A stretch of DNA of 64,000 bases from Lederbergia sp. NSJ-179 (lineage in GTDB: Bacteria > Bacillota > Bacilli > Bacillales > Bacillaceae_C): NCBI RefSeq assembly GCF_022867885.1, contig NZ_JALIFP010000017.1, positions 21,564 through 85,563 of the forward strand, given 5' to 3'. A model generated the notes under the pieces. It searched no databases and was not told where the DNA came from. It saw only the letters and a program-made list of their open reading frames with translations. The position numbers and the translations under genes were made by a program. Numbering within the stretch: position 1 is the stretch's first letter; each line of letters opens with the position of its first letter. Below are positions 27,116 to 35,948 of the stretch, piece by piece.

Positions 27116-27212
27116 ATTCTTTATGATTTCTTTATGTTTTGCTTAAAGGATATTAAAGACACCTAAGCTAAACTAAGAATATCAAGAAAATTTAGCGAAG
27201 GAGTCGGGCAAG

Positions 27213-28124
27213 ATGGACGCTATTATCCAAACATATCGATTGACGAAGACATTTAAGAATGAGGAAGTGATCAAACCGCTTGATTTCTTAGTGGAAAAAG
27301 GCGAAATTTGTGCCTTGATTGGTAAAAATGGAGCTGGTAAATCAACCATCTTCAAAATGTTAGCAGGACAAATAATGCCAACTACAGGCGATATTCATTT
27401 ATTTGGTGCCTCAGGAAGTGATTTGGTGGATGCCAAAAAAAGAATGGGGTTTATGGTTGAAACACCAGCCTTTTTCCCGGATTTTACAGCGAGGCAAAAC
27501 TTAGAATATTTTCGAATTCAGCGTGGAGTTGTGGAAAAGAAACGTATTTATGAGGTTTTGCAAATTGTTGGTTTAGCAAATCAACAGAAGAAACGCTTCA
27601 AAGACTACTCTATGGGAATGAAGCAACGATTAGGTATAGCACTTTGTCTGCTAAGCAGTCCGGATTGTCTCGTGCTGGATGAACCGATTAATGGTTTAGA
27701 TGCTGAAGGAATTAGGGAAATGCGCAGGCTGTTGCTGAAGCTCAATCAAGAAAAACAAATAACCATATTGGTTTCCAGCCATATTTTAACGGAATTGCAG
27801 CTACTGGCCACACGATTTGTCTTTATCAAAGACGGGGAGATTGTGGAAGATTTAGATAAAAAAGAATTAGATGACAAAAGCAGGAAACAAATTCAGATTA
27901 AAGTGGATAATACGGCTAAGACAGCACAGGTATTAGAGCAAGCCTATGCTGATATCCAGTATCAAGTCCTCCCCGATCAAGTCATAACGATACAAAATCA
28001 TATAGAGGAAGCTGGCGAAATTAATCGTCTCTTAATCGATAATGGTGTGTTAGTGATGGAGTTTCGTATGGAAGCACTGAATTTAGAATCGTATTTCTTA
28101 GGATTGGTGGGGGATAACGAATGA
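27213..28124 (+). CDS. ABC transporter ATPase (lantibiotic-immunity/BcrA type)
   Basis: A 303-aa ATPase: Walker A 'GKNGAGKSTIF', signature 'YSMGMKQRLGIALCL', Walker B 'DCLVLDEPINGLD', H-loop 'ILVSSHILTEL', then a C-terminal extension of about 90 residues as in BcrA and lantibiotic self-protection transporters. ATG 27213 follows GAAGGAGTCGGG. It overlaps the permease gene by 4 bp. Upstream is the ruined response regulator and downstream the kinase, the usual arrangement of a peptide-antibiotic detection and resistance locus. Substrate unknown. Confidence 0.87.
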   Translation: MDAIIQTYRLTKTFKNEEVIKPLDFLVEKGEICALIGKNGAGKSTIFKMLAGQIMPTTGDIHLFGASGSDLVDAKKRMGFMVETPAFFPDFTARQNLEYFRIQRGVVEKKRIYEVLQIVGLANQQKKRFKDYSMGMKQRLGIALCLLSSPDCLVLDEPINGLDAEGIREMRRLLLKLNQEKQITILVSSHILTELQLLATRFVFIKDGEIVEDLDKKELDDKSRKQIQIKVDNTAKTAQVLEQAYADIQYQVLPDQVITIQNHIEEAGEINRLLIDNGVLVMEFRMEALNLESYFLGLVGDNE

Positions 28125-28870
28125 TTAATTATATGAAAAGTGAAAACTATCGTTTACTACGCAAAAAAAGTCTTTATTTGACGAGTGTCATTGGTTTTCT
28201 TCTCATTACAGCAGCGGCGTTGGTATTGTATTATTCTAAACAGCATCAAGCGGATTTTCCTTATGCAACCAGCACTTTCTTTTATTCAAATGTGATTGGT
28301 AGCGGGATAGTAGTTATCATCGTAAGCTTTCTTTTTAATTTGGCTCTTACTGGTAAGGATATGTCTCTCATCAAACAAGCTGTATCCTTTGGCGTCTCCC
28401 GAAACACGATTTTTTGGTCAAAGCTAATTCTAACCTTAAGTTATTTTCTGCTGGTATGTGTAGTGGGTCTCCTTTTAATGATTGGATTGGGAGAGAGTCT
28501 TTTCGTTAGTGAGGAACAATCAGTTAGGAATTTCTTGGTCGCTAGTTTCAATATGATCCCGCTTGTCCTTAGCGGATTTTTTATCATTCATATGATGAGA
28601 ATGCTGAAAATTGGTGAAGTCTATATCATTATCGTAGTGCTATTCCTTTTTCTCTTTTTTGATGATCTGTTACGAATGATGCTCCACTGGGTTTCAGGGA
28701 TAAATGAGCTATATAAATATGCACCAAGCACACAATTAAACGACAACTTAATTAATTTTATGAACCATTCGGCTCAATTTGATTATCGTTACTGGGTTAC
28801 TGGCATTGTAATTTCTGTGTTTTCTTTACTATTAGGGGCAATCAAATTCGGTAAACAAAACATTGATTGA
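28121..28870 (+). CDS. ABC transporter permease (six-TM, BcrB/ABC-2 type)
   Basis: A 249-aa membrane protein with about six hydrophobic segments: 'YLTSVIGFLLITAAALVLYY', 'GSGIVVIIVSFLFNLALTG', 'LILTLSYFLLVCVVGLLLM', 'VASFNMIPLVLSGFFI', 'YIIIVVLFLFLFFD' and 'YWVTGIVISVFSLLLGAI'. 'KQAVSFGVSRNTIFWSKL' between TM2 and TM3 is the cytoplasmic coupling motif of ABC-2 permeases. It is translationally coupled to the ATPase (ATGA overlap) and followed 20 bp later by the kinase gene. Probably exports or expels a peptide antibiotic. Confidence 0.83.
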   Translation: MINYMKSENYRLLRKKSLYLTSVIGFLLITAAALVLYYSKQHQADFPYATSTFFYSNVIGSGIVVIIVSFLFNLALTGKDMSLIKQAVSFGVSRNTIFWSKLILTLSYFLLVCVVGLLLMIGLGESLFVSEEQSVRNFLVASFNMIPLVLSGFFIIHMMRMLKIGEVYIIIVVLFLFLFFDDLLRMMLHWVSGINELYKYAPSTQLNDNLINFMNHSAQFDYRYWVTGIVISVFSLLLGAIKFGKQNID

Positions 28871-28890
28871 TAAGGAAGGGGTGAATAGCA

Positions 28891-29799
28891 ATGGGCAGCT
28901 GGTTGATGAGCATTATTCTTGCTTCTCTGCTAGTGATTAGTGTTGGGATGTTGCTGTATCTTCATTGGGATTTAAGAAGAATGACACACCAATTAGCGAA
29001 TATTATTGAGAATTTCGGTACGAATGAATTGGTGCGAACCAATACGCATAGTAAGGGAGTCATCCGGTTTATTACCAAGGTCAACCAGCTGATTCATTTA
29101 TTTAAGCAAGACCAGCAACAGAGTCAAAAGAGAGAGAAAGAACTGAAGCAGGAAATGACGAATATCTCACATGATTTGCGGACACCTTTAACATCCATTA
29201 AAGGTTTCTCGGAATTATTAACTGATCCGTCTTTATCAGAAGTGGAGAAAAAGGAATTTTTGGAGATTATTCAAAAAAAGATTAACAATCTCACCATGAT
29301 GGTGGATGTATTCTATGAGCTTTCGCAAATCGAGTCATCGGACAAGCAATGGGATATGGAACAGGTGTATTTAGACCAAGCGGTGGTAGAAACAATGCTA
29401 ATGTTCTATGGAGATTTTGAAAAAAGTCAATTAACGGTGGAGGTAGATGAGGCAGTCGTATCGCCTATTTTGGCTGATAAAAAGGCAACGAACCGAATTA
29501 TTACTAATATTATTCAAAATGCGTTGCGCTATGCTAAAAGCTATTTCACGATTAATCTGATGGAAAAAGAGGAATACATTCGGTTACGGGCAGCAAATGA
29601 TATCGAGGCATTTGATCAGAACGAACTAGAACGTATTTTTGACCGAACATATAGCATGGATAGGAGCAGAACGAGTGGACAGCATGGGTTAGGCCTGCAT
29701 ATTGTTCAACAGCTGATCAACAAACAAGATGGTAAGGTCGTTGCCGAAGTATATGAGGACGAATTTAGGATTGACGTATTTTTTAAGAAATGGAATTAG
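28891..29799 (+). CDS. Histidine kinase lacking a cognate response regulator
   Basis: A 302-aa kinase with one N-terminal membrane segment ('MSIILASLLVISVGMLLYLH'), no extracellular sensor domain, a coiled region, the phospho-acceptor box 'MTNISHDLRTPLTSIKGFSE', N-box 'ITNIIQNALRYA', a shortened F region 'ELERIFDRTYSMDRS' and G-box 'GQHGLGLHIVQQL'. The DxGxG G1 box appears as 'AANDIEAF', degenerate, although family members in this group often vary there. It probably formed a system with the upstream regulator, now deleted, and is orphaned unless it signals elsewhere. GGAAGGGGTG precedes ATG 28891. Confidence 0.85.
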   Translation: MGSWLMSIILASLLVISVGMLLYLHWDLRRMTHQLANIIENFGTNELVRTNTHSKGVIRFITKVNQLIHLFKQDQQQSQKREKELKQEMTNISHDLRTPLTSIKGFSELLTDPSLSEVEKKEFLEIIQKKINNLTMMVDVFYELSQIESSDKQWDMEQVYLDQAVVETMLMFYGDFEKSQLTVEVDEAVVSPILADKKATNRIITNIIQNALRYAKSYFTINLMEKEEYIRLRAANDIEAFDQNELERIFDRTYSMDRSRTSGQHGLGLHIVQQLINKQDGKVVAEVYEDEFRIDVFFKKWN

Positions 29800-29993
29800 G
29801 GGATAGACAGCGTGCCATTCTATAACACATCAAGTCTTTTCCTTAAAAAATCTTATCGAATGTTTCGACCTTATTAAACTGATACAATTGAAGAAATGAT
29901 CTAAAGTTTTTATGGATAATAATTTGCCACATATATACAGTAGGATGAGTGGGGCAAAAAAGAAGAGACAAGTAGTAAAGAGGAGATTTTTAT

Positions 29994-31700
29994 ATGAAGA
30001 GCGCTGAAGATCTTGAGCAATTATTAGAATCCTTAGATGGACGAAAATATAGTGCTTATAAACGAATCAAAGGAGTATACGAATATAGGCAATATCAGCT
30101 TGCGATTGATCATATTCAAGTCGATCCCTTTGCACCGCCATCTAAGATGCGCATTATGATGAAGAGAGAAACGGCCGGAATTCCCGATGAATGGCTTGAT
30201 TCAAAACATAAAATGATTGCTGTTTCTGATTTTTTGACGAGAACGTTCTGGAAAGGAATTCAACAATGGAACAAAGCTGGTCAAGGAACAGGAAAGAGTG
30301 GAATGATCTTGATTGATCGCTGTGGCCAAGAAATATTGGAACGCACCTCTGTTTTAATAAAAGCGGATCACTTGGAAGTTCGCCTTGAAATCGGTTTGCC
30401 AGCTCGTGGAAGACGGATTTTAGGGAAAGCGGCAACGCGGATTTTTAGGGAAATCCTTCCACGAATTGTCAACCAATCGCTGTTATATCGTAATGTGAAT
30501 CAAGAAGCGATGATCAATCAAGTGATTTTGATGTTGGATCAAATCTATATCCGTGAGGAATTACAACGAAAGAAGCTGGTTGCTTTTGTTGCAAACGGCT
30601 CTATTCTACCACGAGAAAGCGGTGTTTCCGATAAGCCGTTAAAAGGTGGTATACCTTTTACAAGTCCGAAAAAATTTGAAATGCGAATCGCGTTGCCAAG
30701 TGGACGAACCATAACTGGAATGGGGATTCCTAAGGGGATTACTTTGATTGTAGGCGGCGGTTATCACGGGAAATCTACGCTGCTTCAAGCACTGGAGCTC
30801 GGTGTATATCATCACATTGCTGGTGATGGCAGAGAAATGGTCATTACCCGCCAAGACGCAGCGAAGATTCGCGCTGAAGATGGACGAAATATTGAAAAAG
30901 TGAATATTAGCCCCTTTATCAACAATCTACCAGGCAAAAAGAACACCCGACAGTTTTCTTCGGAAAATGCTAGTGGAAGTACCTCTCAAGCAGCTAATGT
31001 GATGGAGGCATTGGAAGCTGAAGCCTCGCTGCTGTTGATTGATGAAGATACATCCGCTACAAATTTTATGATCCGAGATGGACGTATGCAGAAATTGATT
31101 GCCCCGGATAAAGAACCAATCACCCCATTTACAAATAAAGTAAAACCGTTGTTTGATAGGGTAGGTGTTTCTACTATCCTGATCGTAGGTGGTTCAGGGG
31201 ATTATTTTGATGTGGCCGATCATATTATCATGATGGATGAATACCAGTTGAAGGATGTAACAGAGGCGGCTAAGACGATTGCAAGCACCGATGGCTATAA
31301 AAGAGAAAATATATCGAATCATAGCTTTGGTGAGATTTCCGCCAGAATCCCTTTAAAAGTTAGTTTTTCACGAACAGGGAAAGAAAATCGCGTAAAAGCA
31401 AAGGGAAGACATACGATTTTATATGGTAGGGAACAGATCGATATGTCTGGACTAGAACAACTAGTCGATGATAGTCAAACCAACTGTATTGCGGTCATGC
31501 TGGACTTTTTCAAAAATGAACTACTGGATGAAAAGACCACTATCTCTCAAGCTGCTGACCGGATTTATACGCATATCGAACAATTTGGACTGGATTCCAT
31601 CTCGCCTTATACTGTTCATCCGGGGAACCTGGCCCTACCAAGAAAACTAGAATTTTGCGCGGCTCTTAATCGCTATCGGGGATTAAGGATAAAAGCTTAA
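29994..31700 (+). CDS. Predicted ATPase of the ABC class (ABC_ATPase domain protein)
   Basis: A 568-aa cytoplasmic protein matching the 'predicted ATPase of the ABC class' family (PF09818 type). Seen: N-terminal family domain 'LDGRKYSAYKRIKGVYEYRQ', 'LIVGGGYHGKSTLLQALELG' (modified Walker A GGGYHGKST) near residue 250, 'SGSTSQAANVMEALEAEASL' (signature-like), Walker B 'LLLIDEDTSATNFMIRD', then 'ILIVGGSGDYFDVADHIIMM' and 'DSISPYTVHPGNLALPRKLE'. No membrane segments. Stand-alone gene; ATG 29994 follows GAGGAG. The family's cellular role is not established to my knowledge. Confidence 0.85.
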   Translation: MKSAEDLEQLLESLDGRKYSAYKRIKGVYEYRQYQLAIDHIQVDPFAPPSKMRIMMKRETAGIPDEWLDSKHKMIAVSDFLTRTFWKGIQQWNKAGQGTGKSGMILIDRCGQEILERTSVLIKADHLEVRLEIGLPARGRRILGKAATRIFREILPRIVNQSLLYRNVNQEAMINQVILMLDQIYIREELQRKKLVAFVANGSILPRESGVSDKPLKGGIPFTSPKKFEMRIALPSGRTITGMGIPKGITLIVGGGYHGKSTLLQALELGVYHHIAGDGREMVITRQDAAKIRAEDGRNIEKVNISPFINNLPGKKNTRQFSSENASGSTSQAANVMEALEAEASLLLIDEDTSATNFMIRDGRMQKLIAPDKEPITPFTNKVKPLFDRVGVSTILIVGGSGDYFDVADHIIMMDEYQLKDVTEAAKTIASTDGYKRENISNHSFGEISARIPLKVSFSRTGKENRVKAKGRHTILYGREQIDMSGLEQLVDDSQTNCIAVMLDFFKNELLDEKTTISQAADRIYTHIEQFGLDSISPYTVHPGNLALPRKLEFCAALNRYRGLRIKA

Positions 31701-32179
31701 TTTAATATATAATTTATTTGTCATCATAAAATCATCCATGCTCCCCCAACAGACTTCTTATTCAGTGGGGGAAGCATGGACAATTTTATGCAGGTGGTTC
31801 AACGGCTAAAGATCTGCAGAAGAAAATATCAATAACTAAGAATATCTTTCGATTTTCGAAATAAGGAAGGATTAGATGGACTCTTATAGAACTTATTCAT
31901 AACCTGCAATTAATGGATCGCTGTGCTGGTTTCCGAAAGTTATCTTCCTAAGCAAACTGAAAGCTATATGTAAAATTCTACTCACAAAAAGAGTAGTTGC
32001 AAAAAAGAGTAGCTACTCCAATATAGAAAGAGGTTGACCGAATTATTTGCGGAAAACAGTACTTAATGACTTAATGCAGTGCGGAATAATCATAGAGTCG
32101 CATTAATTCTTTTCTTTCCAGTCAGTGTTAAGGCTAGGTTGTCATGTCTAAAACTTGAGCTGCATAACATTCGTTATGG
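31701..32179. other. Intergenic region with one strong hairpin
   Basis: At 31736-31780 CCATGCTCCCCC pairs with GGGGGAAGCATGG around a loop containing TTATTCAGT. This serves as the terminator of the ATPase gene, and its right arm shares TTATTCAGTGGGGG with the hairpin at 12686-12721. From 31800 to 32179 no gene or RNA could be recognised. Confidence 0.55.
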
Positions 32180-32725
32180 TTATCTAGTTTTCTCAGTAAA
32201 GGTTGTTAATCTTTCTATTATATCATCATTTTTTGAAAGATGCCTCGATAGTTTCTGCTTCGCTCTTAATAAGCGAGTTTTCACTGTATTCTTCTTCACA
32301 CTTAACAGTGTTGAAATCTCCTCAATGCTCATCTCATAATAATATTTAAGTAATACAATTTGAGACCATTCCCGTGGGAGAATATCTAAAGCTTCCGATA
32401 AAAGCTCTACAAATAATTTGTTTTCCAACTCTCGTTCTACTTTAGAATGCCATGTGGAGAATAGGAAAGAACATTGGTTAAAAAAAAGCTCCATGTTAAT
32501 TTCTTGACGTTTCATTTTGCGCAAATAATCTACTGATAAATTTGAAGCGGTTACATTTAGCCATTTTTGAAGAAGATGTTCATCCCTTATATCGGGGGGA
32601 TTTTCAATTAATTTAATAAAAGTTTCCTGAACAATATCCTCAGCTATTTGATAGTCCTTGGTTATACCGTATGCGGAGTTGAATACACTTTGATGAAAAC
32701 GGCTTTTTTTCATTGTGCTCATCAT
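32180..32725 (-). CDS. ECF-type RNA polymerase sigma factor without adjacent anti-sigma gene
   Basis: A sigma factor of about 181 aa. Region 2 is seen as 'VFNSAYGITKDYQIAEDIVQETFIKLIENPP' and 'LLQKWLNVTASNLSVDYLRK'. Region 4 is 'LDILPREWSQIVLLKYYYEMSIEEISTLLSVKKNTVKTRLLRAKQKL'. The N-terminus is short and the frame continues upstream with plausible coding ('LLLSEEEYKSCF') but no clear initiator, so the true start is uncertain (ATG 32725 or earlier). No anti-sigma factor follows. It is divergent from the lasso-type cluster and could be its regulator or a solitary sporulation or stress sigma factor. Confidence 0.8.
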   Translation of the reverse strand: MMSTMKKSRFHQSVFNSAYGITKDYQIAEDIVQETFIKLIENPPDIRDEHLLQKWLNVTASNLSVDYLRKMKRQEINMELFFNQCSFLFSTWHSKVERELENKLFVELLSEALDILPREWSQIVLLKYYYEMSIEEISTLLSVKKNTVKTRLLRAKQKLSRHLSKNDDIIERLTTFTEKTR

Positions 32726-33121
32726 GCAAATAAAACACGATTTATATTCCTCCTCAGATAGTAATAGGCTTTTACAAGCAATATAGGAAGTATATCATAA
32801 AAAATCTTTCCTTTTTTCTAAAAACGGGAACTTTTTACTCTTGTCTGACGTTTTATATATAAAGGCACAAGAAAAGGTAGTGAAGATCGTTTGATATTTC
32901 GACTTGCGAAAGGTTTTTGCTACTATGTTCATATTACTAAATGCTCTAACTGCAAATAAAAACTAAATCCACTAGTAGAATTCCAACCAACTTGATAGGT
33001 TTAAAATATTTATTACAAATTGTTTTACTAAAGATTATAAATATTCTTTTGATTTTAAAAAAATAACATATAATGTAACTGGTAGCTGAAATTAATCAGT
33101 TTATAGAAAGGGGCGAGGATT
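32726..33121. promoter_or_regulatory. Divergent promoter region between ECF sigma gene and lasso-type cluster
   Basis: Very AT-rich, no gene. A good -10 hexamer TATAAT is at 33069-33074, 48 bp before the first cluster gene. The best -35-like matches around 33046-33054 (CTTTTG, TTGATT) have imperfect spacing or sequence, so an activator or alternative sigma factor may be needed. GAAAGGGGCGAGG before 33122 is the ribosome site. Confidence 0.5.
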
Positions 33122-33385
33122 ATGAAATATATTATTCCTAAGTCAATTTTAACTACAACTGACAAGGGAGAATATATTCTATTAAACACAAAGAATGGTA
33201 AGTTTTTTGGATTAGACGTCATGGGGACATATGTATGGGATTTGATAAAAAGAGGTGATAGTAAAAAAGCTATAATTGATAATATTGTGCAAACATATAA
33301 TGTATCTCGTGAAGTAGCAGAAAAAGATATAAGAGAATTATTAATTGAACTAAGTAAGCATGAGTTGGTGATAGTAGATGAGTAA
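33122..33385 (+). CDS. Lasso peptide biosynthesis protein B1 (PqqD-like precursor recognition)
   Basis: An 87-aa RiPP recognition element of the PqqD fold. It should bind the precursor leader and present it to the B2 protease. The N-terminal strands 'IIPKSILTTTDKGEYILLNT' and 'NGKFFGLDVMGTYVWDLIKR' have the family's 'vllDe.tGkyf.Ln.tg..iw..l' pattern. They are followed by helices 'AIIDNIVQTYNVSREVAEKD' and 'IRELLIELSKHELV'. ATG 33122 follows GGGGCGAGG. It overlaps the next gene by 8 bp. Family membership is supported by the immediately following B2 and cyclase genes. Confidence 0.88.
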   Translation: MKYIIPKSILTTTDKGEYILLNTKNGKFFGLDVMGTYVWDLIKRGDSKKAIIDNIVQTYNVSREVAEKDIRELLIELSKHELVIVDE

Positions 33386-33803
33386 AATAAAGCGTACGTT
33401 CCTGTTTATGTCGATTTATCTAACATTGCTTCACGTGGATTATTTATTAAAAAAGCATGGATTTGAGTACATATTTGATAAATATACCACTAAATATTCT
33501 TTAGAAAACAAAAAAACAGTTGATGAAACTAGCCTTCAAGTCATAAACCAAGTAGTCAAGTTGATTAATACAGTATGCAGATTTTATCCCTTAGAAGCAG
33601 AATGTATACAACGCTCATTGCTGAGTTATAAGTATATTAGGCGTGTAGCTGATATCGAGGTAGATATGGTTGTTGGAGTAAAAAAGCATCCATTTGAGTC
33701 TCATGCATGGATAGAGTTAAACGGGATGAGCTTAACTGAACCAGAAGATGCTATAAAGGATTTTATGATAATTCTAACTTCGAAGGGGGGGATTCCTCAA
33801 TGA
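33378..33803 (+). CDS. Lasso peptide biosynthesis protein B2 (transglutaminase-like leader protease)
   Basis: A 141-aa cysteine protease-like protein that should cleave the leader from the precursor. The catalytic Cys is Cys76 in 'FYPLEAECIQRSLLSY' and the catalytic His is His109 in 'HPFESHAWIELNG', matching the C...HaW pattern of the family. In McjB an Asp lies about 12 residues after the His. Here that region reads 'MSLTEPEDA', so Glu121 or Asp124 would have to complete the triad. The N-terminus ('FLFMSIYLTLLHVDYLL') is hydrophobic, as usual in Firmicute B2 proteins. Overlaps both neighbours, so B1, B2 and the cyclase are translationally coupled. Confidence 0.88.
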   Translation: MSKIKRTFLFMSIYLTLLHVDYLLKKHGFEYIFDKYTTKYSLENKKTVDETSLQVINQVVKLINTVCRFYPLEAECIQRSLLSYKYIRRVADIEVDMVVGVKKHPFESHAWIELNGMSLTEPEDAIKDFMIILTSKGGIPQ

Positions 33804-35587
33804 AATGGTTTTTGGGTATTATTGATTTAAAGGAACAGTCGCTAAATTTAGATGAACTGCATCGATATAGAAGTCTAGAGACTTCGTGTAATGCAAGTGT
33901 GGAACACGATGAAATAATTAATAACAATTCAGCTTTTTTTATCAGTAGTGTTTCAGACTTATACACAAATACACGTATAATCCAAGTTGATAATTATTAC
34001 ATAGTGGGAGATATCCGCATAGATAATCGAAAAGATATTATTAACAGATATAGCATTGCTGAGAAATATACCGAATGTGATGAAGCCATATTCCTATATC
34101 TTTATAAAAATTTAGGGGAAAGTTTCATTGAACAAATAATAGGGGAATTTTCATTTGTACTGTGGGACCAAGATAATCTTGAATTGTTTTGTGCAAGGGA
34201 CCAATTGGGGACCAAAACACTTTTTTGGTTAAAAGAAAATGATGTCGTATATATTGCGAGTGATTTGCATGTTATAGGAAATAAAATTGACCTTTCAAAT
34301 TTAAATAATAATTACTTTAATGAGTATTATGTATCTGATGGCTGTGTAGATACAACGAGCACACCTTACAAAAATGTATTTAGGCTTCCAAGTGCATCTT
34401 GGTTGATGATGAATGATAAAAAAGTCAACGTCACAAATTACTGGAACATTATAGAGAACAAAAAAGAAATTAAATATAAAAAAATGGAACAGTATGAGGA
34501 GCATTTTCTTGAAATTATGGGGGAAGCTGTACGCAGTAGAATGACATCAGAAGATAAAAATGCAGTTTGGATGAGTGGAGGGCTAGATTCACCTACAATA
34601 TTCGCTTTAGCAAAACAATTCGAAAGCTGTGAAATAACACCAATAAGTAGTGTTTATGATGAACATAGAGAATCAGATGAAAGAGAATATATAGAGCCTA
34701 TTCTTCAAATGTATTCAACTCAAGGTGTTTTTCAAAACTGTGATAATGAAATTTTTCTGAGAGATTTTTCTGATCAATCTTCGTGGAGCTTTGAGCCTCA
34801 TGTAAACTCGTTTACGCATGCAATATTAGATAAAATGCTTTGGAACACGAGTCATATTGTCAAAGCAAAAAATCTTTTTACTGGATTTGGTGGAGATCAT
34901 GTGTTGGATGGCACTGAACTAGTTATCGCAGATCAATTAAAAAGAGGGAAGATTATTAACTCAGTAAAAAACGCTTATCAATATTCTTACAGAACCCAAG
35001 AGTCATTTTTACGGGTATTATGGTTTTTTGGGATAGTACCTAATTTGAACAGAGGTTATGATCAAAAACAATTGCTCAGACCTATGCGTGACAACTTTAA
35101 TAAAGATGTGAGATATGCTCGCTTATTCTCTCAAAAGGAATTCATTAAGCAACTTTCAGGAATTACCGCTCATTTATATTGTGATCGTATTGTGGCCCGA
35201 AAATACGGTATTGCTGTACAGACTCCATTTCTTGATAAAAGGTTTATAGAGTTTATATATAGCACTCCTGGTAATATCAGATGGCAAGGCGGAATTTATA
35301 AAAGAATATTACGACAAGCTATGGAAGGTAAATTACCAGAGAAAGTCTTGTGGAATTTAAATAAAATCGGTTCGATTTCTACAATATATAAAGGTCTTAA
35401 TGAAAACTGGCCCATCTTATATCAGGTAATAGAAAAATGTCGAATTGCTGAATTTGGACTAATTACTCGGAGCGAATGGAAGAACCTAATGAACAATTGG
35501 AAACAAGGTAAGCTAGTAAGAGATGACATTTATGTATTATTATCCTTAGAGATATGGCTGTATAAATTAGAGAGGTTAGTAAGTTAA
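33800..35587 (+). CDS. Lasso peptide macrolactam synthetase (asparagine synthetase-like, protein C)
   Basis: A 595-aa ATP-dependent cyclase. The N-terminal Ntn-hydrolase-like domain has Lys where glutamine-dependent asparagine synthetases carry Cys2 ('MKWFLGIID'), so it cannot use glutamine. It retains 'IIGEFSFVLWDQDN', 'LFCARDQLGTKTLFW' and 'VYIASDL'. The C-terminal synthetase domain has the PP-loop 'VWMSGGLDSPTIFALA' near residue 262, 'LFTGFGGDHVLDG', and 'IAVQTPFLDKRFIEFIY'. This is the enzyme that adenylates the Asp/Glu side chain and closes the ring with the freed N-terminus. Overlaps B2 by 4 bp. The precursor gene begins 43 bp after it. Confidence 0.9.
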   Translation: MKWFLGIIDLKEQSLNLDELHRYRSLETSCNASVEHDEIINNNSAFFISSVSDLYTNTRIIQVDNYYIVGDIRIDNRKDIINRYSIAEKYTECDEAIFLYLYKNLGESFIEQIIGEFSFVLWDQDNLELFCARDQLGTKTLFWLKENDVVYIASDLHVIGNKIDLSNLNNNYFNEYYVSDGCVDTTSTPYKNVFRLPSASWLMMNDKKVNVTNYWNIIENKKEIKYKKMEQYEEHFLEIMGEAVRSRMTSEDKNAVWMSGGLDSPTIFALAKQFESCEITPISSVYDEHRESDEREYIEPILQMYSTQGVFQNCDNEIFLRDFSDQSSWSFEPHVNSFTHAILDKMLWNTSHIVKAKNLFTGFGGDHVLDGTELVIADQLKRGKIINSVKNAYQYSYRTQESFLRVLWFFGIVPNLNRGYDQKQLLRPMRDNFNKDVRYARLFSQKEFIKQLSGITAHLYCDRIVARKYGIAVQTPFLDKRFIEFIYSTPGNIRWQGGIYKRILRQAMEGKLPEKVLWNLNKIGSISTIYKGLNENWPILYQVIEKCRIAEFGLITRSEWKNLMNNWKQGKLVRDDIYVLLSLEIWLYKLERLVS

Positions 35588-35630
35588 ACATGTGTGCCTA
35601 AGTCTAAATATTATAGAGGGAGGACTTTTT

Positions 35631-35864
35631 ATGGAAGCATATCAATCACCAAGTTTAGTAGAATACGGATTGTCGAAGGATTTAGTCAAAGGGGCGTGTG
35701 GATGGGGTACCGAAGGCGTATTTTTCAACAGAACTGGGTCTATAGGTAGATATAATGTTCTGGATTGTGATGAAGATGGGTATTGCATTTGGGTAAAAAC
35801 TGACTGTTTTGATAAAGAACCTACATTCCCATGTCAAGAGGCCGGTAATGGCCAAAGATGTTAA
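35631..35864 (+). CDS. Lasso-type precursor peptide with a six-cysteine C-terminal extension
   Basis: A 77-aa peptide with its own AGGGAGGA ribosome site; an in-frame ATG at 35592 lacks one. The leader reads 'MEAYQSPSLVEYGLSKDLVK' with the lasso YxxP motif (Tyr4, Pro7), Leu9 and Gly13, which B1 proteins recognise. The likely core begins GACGWGTE. Gly21 as core residue 1 and Glu28 as core residue 8 give a standard eight-residue macrolactam. Ala22 to Glu28 would give seven. The usual Thr at -2 is Val19. The core would be about 57 residues, far beyond the usual 15-25, with Cys at 23, 46, 52, 59, 68 and 77, enough for three disulfides. Placement after the cyclase gene is unusual. Confidence 0.8.
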   Translation: MEAYQSPSLVEYGLSKDLVKGACGWGTEGVFFNRTGSIGRYNVLDCDEDGYCIWVKTDCFDKEPTFPCQEAGNGQRC

Positions 35865-35948
35865 TAAAGTGAAATTCTCGTAAGGAATAAATTTAAACTT
35901 AGGCACACATTTTTACTTATTAATTCTAGATTTGAATAAAAAAGGACA

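Noticed and set aside
31783..32179. Possible tRNA or small RNA in the spacer before the ECF sigma gene
   Set aside because: No cloverleaf, TTC-loop consensus or terminator could be found by eye.
35592..35630. Upstream ATG that would lengthen the lasso-type precursor by 13 residues
   Set aside because: The AGGGAGGA ribosome site lies after it, directly before the ATG at 35631, and the YxxP leader then sits at the usual place.
35631..35864. Precursor as a lanthipeptide, sactipeptide or class II bacteriocin
   Set aside because: No LanM/LanB, radical SAM or C39 protease genes are nearby; B1, B2 and an Asn-synthetase-like cyclase define a lasso system.
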